DNA from: Devosia yakushimensis
GTDB lineage: Bacteria; Pseudomonadota; Alphaproteobacteria; Rhizobiales; Devosiaceae
DNA length: 64,000 nt
Direction of reading: 5' to 3'
Assembly: GCF_030159855.1 (NCBI RefSeq)
Contig: NZ_BSNG01000001.1
Location: forward strand, 62,001-126,000
Of this stretch, positions 51,568 through 59,726 are shown one piece after another (position 1 is the first letter of the stretch; every line of letters starts with the position of its first letter). The notes under the pieces were generated by a model. The model made no database searches, had not been told where the DNA came from, and was given only the letters and a program-made list of their open reading frames with translations. A program made the translations under genes and the position numbers.

Positions 51568-52252
51568 CCAGGAAGTACTTGAGCTTTTTAAGGGCCTGCG
51601 CCTTGCAGACATCCGCGATGGCATGGATTGGGCCGGCCTGCATAATGTTGGCAGCGTCGATCCCGCCATTGGCCCGGTCTTCCAGGGCGCCGAAGCCATG
51701 GGCATCGCCCATACGGTCCTTTGCCGTCCTACCCAGGTGCGCATTCCCACCATGCCGCCCGAGGACTACGAGGCCTGGGTCATCAACTACTATGAGACCC
51801 GATACGGCGATCGCCAGCGCATTACCCCCAATGTGACGGACGGCGAATTTATCGTGTTCGAATCCGCCGGTACGCGGTCGGGCGAGATTGGCTCGGCCAA
51901 TTCCCTCGAATGGCATGCCATGGGTGCCCGCGGCATCGTAACAACGGGCGGCGCGCGGGACGTCGATGAGATCGTCACGCACCGCATTCCTGTTTTCAGC
52001 GCACACCGGGCCCAGACGATGGTGCAGGGCTATTCCGAACTTGTCGCCACCCAGGTGCCGGTCAGCCTCAATGGCACGCTCGTCAACCCCGGCGACCTGA
52101 TCGTGGCCAATGGCGATGGCGTGCTCGTCGTTCCGCAAACCCACTTCGAAGCCGTTGCCAAATGGGCTCGCCGCGAGCTCGACAAGGACAAGGAGTGGCG
52201 TGCCCAGTGGTACGACAAGCTCGGCTGGGACGACTCGCGTCGTCTTCTCTGA
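51560..52252 (+). CDS. RraA family protein (HMG/CHA aldolase-like)
   Basis: A 230-residue protein of the RraA/4-hydroxy-4-methyl-2-oxoglutarate aldolase fold. GLRLADIRDGMDWAG opens the protein; GARDVDEIVTHRIPVFSAH contains the Arg-Asp pair needed for metal-dependent oxaloacetate/aldolase chemistry, and NGDGVLVVP follows. In sugar operons it probably cleaves or decarboxylates a keto-acid intermediate. A GTG at 51542 is an alternative start. It lies 37 bases after the regulator gene. Confidence 0.83.
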   Translation: MTNQEVLELFKGLRLADIRDGMDWAGLHNVGSVDPAIGPVFQGAEAMGIAHTVLCRPTQVRIPTMPPEDYEAWVINYYETRYGDRQRITPNVTDGEFIVFESAGTRSGEIGSANSLEWHAMGARGIVTTGGARDVDEIVTHRIPVFSAHRAQTMVQGYSELVATQVPVSLNGTLVNPGDLIVANGDGVLVVPQTHFEAVAKWARRELDKDKEWRAQWYDKLGWDDSRRLL

Positions 52253-52264
52253 CCGGCTGTCATC

Positions 52265-53353
52265 ATGGCCTCTCTCTCTTTCCATGGCGTCTGCAAGCAG
52301 TTCGGTGAGACCTCGGTTCTGTCCGACGTCAATGTCGAGATTGCCGACGGCGAGTTTGCGGTGCTTGTCGGTCCGTCCGGCTGCGGTAAATCCACGCTGC
52401 TGCGGATGGTGGCTGGCCTCGAGACCGTCACCTCGGGCGATGTCCTGATTGGCGGCAAGCGGGTGAACGGCCTTCGGCCGAAGGATCGGGACATTGCCAT
52501 GGTGTTCCAGAACTATGCGCTCTATCCCCACATGAGCGTGGAGCAGAATATGAGCTTCGGCCTGCGCATGCTTGGCCACGATAGGGCGGCGACCCGTCGC
52601 CGCGTGGCCGACGCGGCCGCAATCCTCGAGCTGGAGCCGCTGCTGAAGCGGCTCCCGCGCGACCTCTCGGGTGGCCAGCGCCAGCGTGTCGCCATGGGTA
52701 GGGCCATTGTCCGTGAGCCGGAGATATTCCTGTTCGACGAGCCCTTGAGCAACCTGGACGCGCAATTGCGTACACAGATGCGCATCGAGATCAAAAGCCT
52801 GCAGCGCCGGCTGGGAACCACCAGTGTCTATGTGACACATGACCAGGTTGAGGCAATGACCATGGCGGACCGCATCGTGGTGATGCGCAAGGGGCGCGTC
52901 GAACAGGTCGGCACGCCTATGGAATTGTTCGATCGCCCCGCTACGCGCTTTGTGGCGGGATTTATCGGCTCTCCGGCCATGAACTTCGTCGAGGGCCGGA
53001 TCGGCGGCATGGCCGATGCCCCTGTGTTCGAGGCGTGGAACGGCGCCAGCCTGCCCCTGCCGGATTCCTTGCGGAGCGTCGAGCCCGGTCGGCCGGCTGT
53101 CTATGGCATCCGTCCCCAGTATCTGCACTTTGCGTCTGTTGGTCCGGCCGGCCGCGCCGGCGTCGTGGAGGCCTTTGGTCACGAGACCTATGTGCAGGTC
53201 GATCAGGCGGGGCAGAACTTCACGGTCCATGTCCCCGGTCGCAGCGATCTCCGCGGTGGCGAAACGGTGCAACTGGCTCTTGATGGGAACAAGGCGCTTC
53301 TGTTTGACCGCGAAAGCGGCATCGCGCTCGATACCGGAAGCGCCAATGGCTGA
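52265..53353 (+). CDS. Sugar ABC transporter ATPase, UgpC/MalK type
   Basis: A 362-residue ATPase. Walker A GPSGCGKST, signature LSGGQRQRVAMGRA and Walker B IFLFDEPLSNLD are followed by a C-terminal OB-fold regulatory domain (FVAGFIGSPAMNFVEGRI, AVYGIRPQYL). It energises uptake through the two following permeases. Twelve bases separate it from the RraA gene, and its stop overlaps the first permease start. Confidence 0.92.
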   Translation: MASLSFHGVCKQFGETSVLSDVNVEIADGEFAVLVGPSGCGKSTLLRMVAGLETVTSGDVLIGGKRVNGLRPKDRDIAMVFQNYALYPHMSVEQNMSFGLRMLGHDRAATRRRVADAAAILELEPLLKRLPRDLSGGQRQRVAMGRAIVREPEIFLFDEPLSNLDAQLRTQMRIEIKSLQRRLGTTSVYVTHDQVEAMTMADRIVVMRKGRVEQVGTPMELFDRPATRFVAGFIGSPAMNFVEGRIGGMADAPVFEAWNGASLPLPDSLRSVEPGRPAVYGIRPQYLHFASVGPAGRAGVVEAFGHETYVQVDQAGQNFTVHVPGRSDLRGGETVQLALDGNKALLFDRESGIALDTGSANG

Positions 53354-54254
53354 CCGTCGCGAGGACGCAGCACTGGATCGAGCCAATGCATGGGCAGCCT
53401 ATGGGTTCCTTGCTCCATGGCTCATCGGCTTGCTGCTGTTCACCATTGGCCCGATCATTGTCTCGTTCGGGCTTGCCTTTACGCGCTACGATCTTGTCAG
53501 CGCACCCGTCTGGATCGGGCTTGAAAATTTCCGCGTCATGCTGTTCGAAGACACGCGTTTCTGGCGTTCCGTGCGCGCCACCCTTGTCTATGTCGGCTGG
53601 TCGGTGCCCGCCATTCTGATCGCCTCGCTGGCCGTCGCCATGGTGCTCAATCGTGGCTCGCGCGCCATGCCGGTCTATCGCGTGCTCATCTATCTGCCCT
53701 CGCTGATGGGCACCAGCGTCGCCGTGGCCATTCTCTGGCGCCAGGTTTTCGGCCGGGAAGGATTGTTCAATGCCTTCCTGGAAACGCTGGGCATCTCGGC
53801 CAATTCCTGGATCGGTTCACCCTCGACGGCGATCTATACCCTGGTCGCGCTCTCGGTCTGGGGCTTTGGCTCGACGATGGTTATTTTCCTCGCCGGCCTG
53901 CGCCAGATCCCGCAATCGCACTATGACGCAGCAGCCATCGACGGCGCCGGGCCGGTTTCGACCTTTTTCCATATCACCCTGCCTGCGCTCAGCCCCGTCG
54001 TCTTCTTCAACACCATCATGGTGGTGGTGCACAGCTTCCAGGCCTTCACGCCCGCCTATGTGGTGAGTCAGGGCAGTGGTGGCCCCGCCGATTCCACGCT
54101 GCTCTACGCGCTCTACCTTTACGATCGCGGCTTCCGGCAGTTCGACATGGGTTATGCGTCGGCCATGGCCTGGCTGTTGCTGATCGTTCTAGCGGCCTTC
54201 ACCGCGCTGTTCTTCGCTTCCTCACGCTTCTGGGTTCATTATGGCGAACGCTGA
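53346..54254 (+). CDS. Sugar ABC transporter permease, MalF/UgpA type
   Basis: A 302-residue permease with six helices, starting AAYGFLAPWLIGLLLFTIGP. The EAA coupling motif reads YDAAAIDGAGPVSTFFHITLP. It belongs to the CUT1 carbohydrate importers. The ATG at 53346 overlaps the ATPase stop by eight bases; the in-frame sequence upstream is not homologous. It pairs with the permease at 54241. Confidence 0.9.
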   Translation: MADRREDAALDRANAWAAYGFLAPWLIGLLLFTIGPIIVSFGLAFTRYDLVSAPVWIGLENFRVMLFEDTRFWRSVRATLVYVGWSVPAILIASLAVAMVLNRGSRAMPVYRVLIYLPSLMGTSVAVAILWRQVFGREGLFNAFLETLGISANSWIGSPSTAIYTLVALSVWGFGSTMVIFLAGLRQIPQSHYDAAAIDGAGPVSTFFHITLPALSPVVFFNTIMVVVHSFQAFTPAYVVSQGSGGPADSTLLYALYLYDRGFRQFDMGYASAMAWLLLIVLAAFTALFFASSRFWVHYGER

Positions 54255-55128
54255 CAGCCGTCCCGCTGGCCTGGCGCAGCGCATCCTCTTCAACGAGTCG
54301 CCGATTGCGACCCGTCTCGCCCGGCATGTCCCGATCTTGCTGCTACTGGGCGTCATGCTCTATCCGGTCTTGTGGCTGGTGGGCGCCTCGTTCTCCCGCG
54401 GGGCCATGCTGGGCGGCCAGTTGTCCTTCCTGCCCGGCGACCCCACGATCGACAATTACGTGCAGGGCTGGCGCGGCATCGGGGCCATCGGCTTTTCGCA
54501 GTATTTCGCCAACTCGCTGCTGATTTCGATCGGCTCGATCCTGGGCAACCTATTCTCTTGCACCATGGCCGCCTATGCCTTTGCGCGCATCGAATTTCCG
54601 CTCAAGCGCATCCTGTTCGCCATTCTGCTGCTGACCATCCTGCTGCCCAGCCAGGTCACCATCATTCCGCAATATATCATCTTCAACACGCTGGGCATGG
54701 TGAACACCTACTGGCCGTTGCTGATCCCCAAGTTCACCGCCGTGGATGCCTTCTATACCTTCCTTATCGTTCAGTTCATCCGCGGCATTCCCATGTCGCT
54801 CGACGAGGCGGCGCGCATCGATGGCTGCGGGCACCTGCAGATATTTCTGCGGGTGATCCTGCCGCTCTGCGCACCGGCCCTCGCCACTACTGCCGTTTTT
54901 ACCTTCATCTACAGCTGGAACGATTTCCTGGGGCCGTTGCTCTATCTCAACGCTCCCCGGCTCTACACGGTGCCGTTGGGTCTCGCCCAGTTCATGGATG
55001 CCACCGGCACGTCCATGGTCGGCAGTCTGTTCGCCATGTCGGTCCTTTCCCTCGTTCCCTTGATTGCCGTCTTCGCCGCCGCCCAAAGGCTGCTTACCGA
55101 CGGGATCGCCACTACAGGAGTCAAGTAA
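54241..55128 (+). CDS. Sugar ABC transporter permease, MalG/UgpE type
   Basis: A 295-residue permease starting HVPILLLLGVMLYPVLWLVG. The EAA motif is DEAARIDGCGHLQIFLRVILP; IPQYIIFNTLGMVNTYWPLL is typical of the MalG side. It overlaps the previous gene by 14 bases. Its stop shares one base with the binding-protein start (TAATG). Confidence 0.9.
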   Translation: MANADSRPAGLAQRILFNESPIATRLARHVPILLLLGVMLYPVLWLVGASFSRGAMLGGQLSFLPGDPTIDNYVQGWRGIGAIGFSQYFANSLLISIGSILGNLFSCTMAAYAFARIEFPLKRILFAILLLTILLPSQVTIIPQYIIFNTLGMVNTYWPLLIPKFTAVDAFYTFLIVQFIRGIPMSLDEAARIDGCGHLQIFLRVILPLCAPALATTAVFTFIYSWNDFLGPLLYLNAPRLYTVPLGLAQFMDATGTSMVGSLFAMSVLSLVPLIAVFAAAQRLLTDGIATTGVK

Positions 55129-56423
55129 TGCCGTTCTCGATGCCCCGCCTGATCCGGCCGCTGTCGCTGGCCGCTCTCGCAGCTTCTGTGTCGATCGTTC
55201 CGCTAAACCAGGCTTTTGCGCAGGAAGAGCTGTCGGGTAGCATTCGCTTCTCCTGGTATGGCGGCCAGACGCGCAACGAAAAGATCGACCATATGGTCAA
55301 CCTGTTCCAGAAGCGCCATCCCGGCACCACCATAAACCAGGAGCCCCTGGATTGGCCGAGCTACTGGGAGCGCCTCGGTGTCCAGGCGGCCGGCAACAAC
55401 CTACCCTGCCTTGTCGGCATGCTGCCCTTCAACATTGCCGAATATGCGGGCCGGGGGCTCCTGGCGGATTTTCAGCCGCAGATCGACAGCGGCGCAATCT
55501 CGCTGGATGAAATCTCTCCCGATCTGGTGGCGGCCAGCCGCTGGAGCGATGGCAAGCTGCTGATGCTGCCATATGGCGCGGCGCCCGATACGATCACCTA
55601 TAACGCCACCCTGGCTGAGGCCGCCGGCATTGAGCCGCTACCGGAAAGCTACGATTGGGATGCGTTCTTTGACTGGCTGTTGGCCGCTCAGGCCAGCCTC
55701 CCGGCCGATATCTGGGCCATCGATAGCCCTGCCAACAATCCCGACCTGCTGCTGGCCTATATCGGCTCGCATGGTTACAAGGTCTATGAAGGCGAAACGC
55801 TTGGCTTCCCCAAGGAAGTGCTGGTCGCCTGGTTTACCGAGTGGCACGAGCTCAATGCCGGCGGCGCCATGGTTCCTGCCGACATGCTCTCCGAAGAGCC
55901 GGGCGCCCACGAGCTGAGCTATTTTGCCGCTGGCCGGTCCCTTGCTTCCCAGCGCCCGGCCAATGCCCTGGCCGCCCTGCAGGGCGGTGTGGCGGCCCGC
56001 GGTTCGGGAGATATCCTCGTAACGCAGCTTTATCCCATCGGGCCGGAGGGCGTGGGTGACTTTGTGCCCGTCAATTCGCTCTCCATGGCCGCATCCTGCG
56101 ACAATGTTCCACTTGCCGCCGCCTTCGCCGATTTTTTCCTTAACGATCCGGAGGCAGGAGAGATCTTCGCCTCGGACAACGGCGCCGTGACCAATGCGGC
56201 ACTGTTGCAATCGCAGGTCAACAATGCCGATACCCCGGCGCCGGTCCGCGCGCTGCTGGAAACCTTCCAGCAGGTCAACGAACGCGGCAGCGTCGCCCAG
56301 ACATTCCCTGCTCGCTTCCAGTCCCGCTTCACCGAGGTCCACAAGCGCCTGGTCATGGAAGTGCTGTTTGGCAGCCTGACACCCCAGCAGGCCGCCGATA
56401 CTTTCTTCACGGAAGCAGAATGA
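55128..56423 (+). CDS. Sugar ABC transporter substrate-binding protein, cluster 1
   Basis: A 431-residue exported protein with signal SLAALAASVSIVPLNQAFA. The mature part opens ELSGSIRFSWYGGQTRNEKI and continues as a MalE-like two-lobe binding fold. The ATG has AGGAG upstream. Unusually the binding-protein gene is last of the transporter genes rather than first. Its ligand is not predictable here; RraA and RpiB partners suggest a sugar acid, keto sugar or apiose-like compound. Confidence 0.88.
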   Translation: MPFSMPRLIRPLSLAALAASVSIVPLNQAFAQEELSGSIRFSWYGGQTRNEKIDHMVNLFQKRHPGTTINQEPLDWPSYWERLGVQAAGNNLPCLVGMLPFNIAEYAGRGLLADFQPQIDSGAISLDEISPDLVAASRWSDGKLLMLPYGAAPDTITYNATLAEAAGIEPLPESYDWDAFFDWLLAAQASLPADIWAIDSPANNPDLLLAYIGSHGYKVYEGETLGFPKEVLVAWFTEWHELNAGGAMVPADMLSEEPGAHELSYFAAGRSLASQRPANALAALQGGVAARGSGDILVTQLYPIGPEGVGDFVPVNSLSMAASCDNVPLAAAFADFFLNDPEAGEIFASDNGAVTNAALLQSQVNNADTPAPVRALLETFQQVNERGSVAQTFPARFQSRFTEVHKRLVMEVLFGSLTPQQAADTFFTEAE

Positions 56424-56430
56424 GGGCGTC

Positions 56431-56874
56431 ATGAGAGTAGTCATCGGCAACGATCACGCCGGATTCTCGGCAAAGGCCGCGGTCACTGCGGCACTGCGTA
56501 ACTTGGGCATTGAGCCGATCGACCGTGGTACGGACAGTGACGCCCCTGTCGACTTCCCGGTGATCTCGCGCAATGTCTGCAGCGCGATTCAGGAGGGCTT
56601 GGCCGATCGGGCCATCCTCGTTTGCGGAACGGGGGTCGGCGCGTCCATGGCCGCGAACCGCATTCCGGGTATTCGCGCCTTTGTGGGGCACGACACCTAT
56701 TCCGCGCGCCAGGCTGTGGAACACGACGATGCCAACGTGATGTGCCTTGGTGCCTGGATCATCGGGCCCGAACTGATGCGGCTCTCGATCGAAGCCTTCC
56801 TGTCTGCGGAGTTCAGCACCAGCGAGGAGTTCCGCCGACGTGTCGGAATGCTCGCCGAAATGGAAAAACGCTAA
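56431..56874 (+). CDS. RpiB/LacA family sugar-phosphate isomerase
   Basis: A 147-residue isomerase. NDHAGF at residues 8-13 gives the ring-opening His/Asp, the catalytic Cys65 is in LVCGTGVGAS, and GHDTYSARQAVEHDDANVM is the phosphate and His region. The family interconverts aldose and ketose phosphates (ribose, allose, galactose, and in newer pathways tetroses such as erythrulose phosphate). It is 7 bases after the binding-protein gene and closes the operon. Confidence 0.87.
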   Translation: MRVVIGNDHAGFSAKAAVTAALRNLGIEPIDRGTDSDAPVDFPVISRNVCSAIQEGLADRAILVCGTGVGASMAANRIPGIRAFVGHDTYSARQAVEHDDANVMCLGAWIIGPELMRLSIEAFLSAEFSTSEEFRRRVGMLAEMEKR

Positions 56875-57022
56875 CCCCGCCGGCTCGGCTGCTCTGCGGT
56901 CGAGTCGGTAGATTTTCTGCTTTTGGGCCCGAAAGGTTCTGCGCTCGGTCTTTCGGCGCGGAACCCGACGACTGCCCCGCAAACTCTACATGCGTTCTAG
57001 GAGCGTGGCTTGGTACGACATA

Positions 57023-58579
57023 TTACAGCGGAATAGAGATCGGCTGACGCTCGTTGCCCGCCAGAATGGCGTCGGCGACAAGGCTGGCTGCCCGTTCGGC
57101 CTCATGATCGGCAATGCCGGAAATGCTCATGCGGATGACGTCGTTATGGCCGGGCCGGATATAGAAGGGCTCTCCCGAAACCAGCAGAACCCCTGCGGAT
57201 GCCGCGTTGTCCACTACGTCGGTAGCTGCGACGCCGAACGGCAGGCGGATCCATATATTGAGCCCGTCCGTGCCGCTCAATCGCGTACCGGTGCCGGCCA
57301 GGCGCGCGCTCAGAACGGCCATGATCGTATCGCGACGGGCCCGATAGGATTCTCGCGACTGGGACAATGCTTGTTCGAGCTCAGTATCTTCGAGCACGTG
57401 AACCAGGGTATTCTGCGAGTGTAGCGACGTCCATCCGTCCATCAGGCTCTTGGCTTCACCCAGCATGGCGGCTAGGCGCGGTCGCACGACCGCAACGGCA
57501 GTTCGCAGGTCAGGGGCGATCGATTTGGCGAAGGTGCGGATATAGACCGTGCGATGCGCGGCGGGCCCTTCGAGCAATGACCCGGGCCGGGTGAGGGCGA
57601 TATCGGCGAACTGATCATCTTCAATGGCGATAGCGTGAGGATGCTTCTTCAACACTTCGGCGAGAGCCGCGCGGCGTTCCGGTGTCCAGGACACGCCTGC
57701 GGGGTTTTGTGCGCGCGGCGTGAAAAGAGCTGCAATGGCGCCGGCCGCAAGGGCCTCATCAAGCGACTCGGGGATGACGCCGTGCTCGTCGAGCCGCATG
57801 CCGACCAGACGAAAACCCATATATTCGAATGCGTCGAAGACGGTTTGATAGCCTGGCTCTTCGACGGCTACGAGATGGCGGCGGTCCGGCATGAGACGCG
57901 CGGCGATGGACAGCGACATGACCATAAGCTGCTGCGCCGACGTGCCCGCCACCATGCTGGCATTGCTGACCGGAATATTGTCGGCGACAAGACGCGGCGC
58001 CAATAGCTCCGAGAGCGAGGGGATAGCCACCGGGCCTGCATATTGCAGGCCCTCGGCGTCGGTATCGACGGCCGCTGCCTGCTGCGCGCGCCGTACGAGC
58101 TCGGTCAGGATCAGACTGGTATCGGGCTTGCCTCGGCTGCAATCGAGCGCATCTGGATACATGGTTTGCAGCCGGTTGGCCGAGGTCAGAACCGTGCGTC
58201 GGCGCCAGGGTGGACGTGCCTGGGGCGAAACACTCGCCCATGCGGATTGTTCCGCTTCCTGCCCACCGTCACTCTGGAGTGCGGCAGAAGCCGACACATA
58301 AGTGCCGCGACCAACGGTGCCGCTGATACGTCCACGCAGGCGCAACTGACTATAGGCCGCCACCACCGTCGACGGGCTGACATCGAGCGCTTCGGACAGC
58401 GCGCGCACCGTCGGCAAACGCGCACCCTGACCGAGCGTGCCACTGTCTATGGCGCGGTCGATAGCGCTCACGATCGCTTCGTTGCGCGTCATATGCGCCA
58501 AATTGTCGTGATAGCCGGCTAGGAGAGACGAGATATCCACGTTGTCACGTTTTCCGTCATTCCGCCCCGAAAGGCTCAT
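57023..58579 (-). CDS. MocR/PdxR family regulator (GntR domain fused to aminotransferase-like domain)
   Basis: A 518-residue fusion. The N-terminal winged helix (about 30-110) reads LPTVRALSEALDVSPSTVVA and GRGTYV. A fold type I PLP domain follows, with the Schiff-base Lys in VYIRTFAKSIAPDLRTAVAV and IEDDQFADI before it. MocR proteins use PLP as effector and control nearby amino-acid or vitamin B6 genes. It precedes no gene in its direction except the gap to the RpiB gene; the SDR gene lies upstream of it. Confidence 0.88.
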   Translation of the reverse strand: MSLSGRNDGKRDNVDISSLLAGYHDNLAHMTRNEAIVSAIDRAIDSGTLGQGARLPTVRALSEALDVSPSTVVAAYSQLRLRGRISGTVGRGTYVSASAALQSDGGQEAEQSAWASVSPQARPPWRRRTVLTSANRLQTMYPDALDCSRGKPDTSLILTELVRRAQQAAAVDTDAEGLQYAGPVAIPSLSELLAPRLVADNIPVSNASMVAGTSAQQLMVMSLSIAARLMPDRRHLVAVEEPGYQTVFDAFEYMGFRLVGMRLDEHGVIPESLDEALAAGAIAALFTPRAQNPAGVSWTPERRAALAEVLKKHPHAIAIEDDQFADIALTRPGSLLEGPAAHRTVYIRTFAKSIAPDLRTAVAVVRPRLAAMLGEAKSLMDGWTSLHSQNTLVHVLEDTELEQALSQSRESYRARRDTIMAVLSARLAGTGTRLSGTDGLNIWIRLPFGVAATDVVDNAASAGVLLVSGEPFYIRPGHNDVIRMSISGIADHEAERAASLVADAILAGNERQPISIPL

Positions 58580-58646
58580 GCAGTTATGCGCTTGATGCCC
58601 GGTTTACCGGCGTCCCGCAAGCGCAATGCAGGACGCCGATTGGCTG

Positions 58647-59438
58647 TTAGTCACGCAGGCCCATGATGCCGCCGTCGATATTGAAGTCGGCACCGGTGAC
58701 ATAGGATGCCTCATCGCTGGCCAGCCACAAAATGGCATAGGCCTGTTCTACCGGCTCGGCCTGACGGTTGAGCAGCGTGTGCGGAGCGCCCGCCGCGCGG
58801 AATTCGGCTTCGACCTCGGCATAGGATTTTCCCGTGGCACGAACCTTGTTGTTGATATGGAAATTGGTCAGCGTGGGCCCCGGTGAAATGGCGTTGACGC
58901 GGATGTTCTGCTCGGCGTGATCGCAGGCCATCGAGCGGGTCAGGGCCAGCACGGCGGCCTTGGTGGCGTCGTAAAGCCCCATGCCCTTGCGCCCCACCGT
59001 GGCGTTCGCCGATGAGACCGTAACGATGCTGCCTCCGCCGTTTTCGACCATCTTCGGAATGGCGTATTTGCAGCTGTGCCCGACCGCCAACAGATTGGCG
59101 CCGATGATGAAATCCCAGTCTTGCTTGGTCGCTTCGGTGATCGGGCCGCGCACGCGCACGGCGGCAACATTGGCCAGGATATCGAGTTTGCCAAACCGAT
59201 CCACAGTCTTGTCGACCGCCATCTTGGCCTGATCTTCCTGGTCGAGCCGAGCAATGACGTAGGCGACTTTCTCGCCGGACGGATCGATGGCCTTGCTGAC
59301 GCGCTGGCTCGCCTCCTCGTTGAGGTCGACGATCATCACTTTTGCGCCTTCGCGCACAAATAGCCGCACGGTCTCCTCACCGATGCCGCCCGCACCGCCC
59401 GTCACTATGGCGACCTTTCCCGCCAAACGATCTCCCAT
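58647..59438 (-). CDS. SDR family dehydrogenase
   Basis: A 263-residue classical SDR. TGGAGGIGEETVRLF binds NAD(P), NVAAVRVRG is the NAG-like block, and SVSSANATVGRKGMGLYDAT with KAAV gives Ser, Tyr and Lys. YVTGADFNIDGGIMGL is the usual C-terminus of the glucose/3-ketoacyl reductase-like group. It is divergent from the importer at 59727 and close to the sugar operon, so it may oxidise one of the imported compounds. Confidence 0.86.
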   Translation of the reverse strand: MGDRLAGKVAIVTGGAGGIGEETVRLFVREGAKVMIVDLNEEASQRVSKAIDPSGEKVAYVIARLDQEDQAKMAVDKTVDRFGKLDILANVAAVRVRGPITEATKQDWDFIIGANLLAVGHSCKYAIPKMVENGGGSIVTVSSANATVGRKGMGLYDATKAAVLALTRSMACDHAEQNIRVNAISPGPTLTNFHINNKVRATGKSYAEVEAEFRAAGAPHTLLNRQAEPVEQAYAILWLASDEASYVTGADFNIDGGIMGLRD

Positions 59439-59459
59439 GATCTTCCTCCTTGATCAACA

Positions 59460-59512
59460 CAATGCAAGTACAATTTGCATTGGTATATTGAGCGGTAGCA
59501 TGCGCTTAAGCG
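59460..59512. promoter_or_regulatory. Two palindromes in the divergent SDR/importer region
   Basis: CAATGCAA (59460-59467) and TTGCATTG (59475-59482) form a perfect inverted repeat 22 bases upstream of the SDR start. CGCTTAAGCG (59503-59512) is a second, perfect palindrome. Both are plausible operators in the 288-base AT-rich gap between divergent genes. Confidence 0.5.
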
Positions 59513-59579
59513 TGTAGTCAATTGGCGATATGCGCGCAAAATGGCAGTAATGTTGGCCATTTTTGTTTTGCTTTGCCGA

Positions 59580-59607
59580 TTGACAGTTGGCTCAATCAAT
59601 ACATAAC
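59580..59607 (+). promoter_or_regulatory. Candidate sigma-70 promoter for the 59727 importer
   Basis: TTGACA (59580-59585) and CATAAC (59602-59607) are separated by 16 bases in an AT-rich stretch, about 120 bases upstream of the binding-protein ATG. Confidence 0.45.
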
Positions 59608-59726
59608 ATCCAAATTGCGCTCAATATTGCGCCGATTGTGCTGGTACAATTAGAAAATGGCACGCGGGCTATTGCAGCGCAATGAGGAGATGGCTGTCCA
59701 AGGGATGGCTTACCGAGGAGGGGAAC

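Noticed and set aside
51503..53386. A 627-codon open frame on the minus strand across the RraA and UgpC genes
   Set aside because: Antisense to well-supported genes; His/Gly/Arg/Asp-rich composition typical of the complement of GC-rich coding sequence, with no domain.
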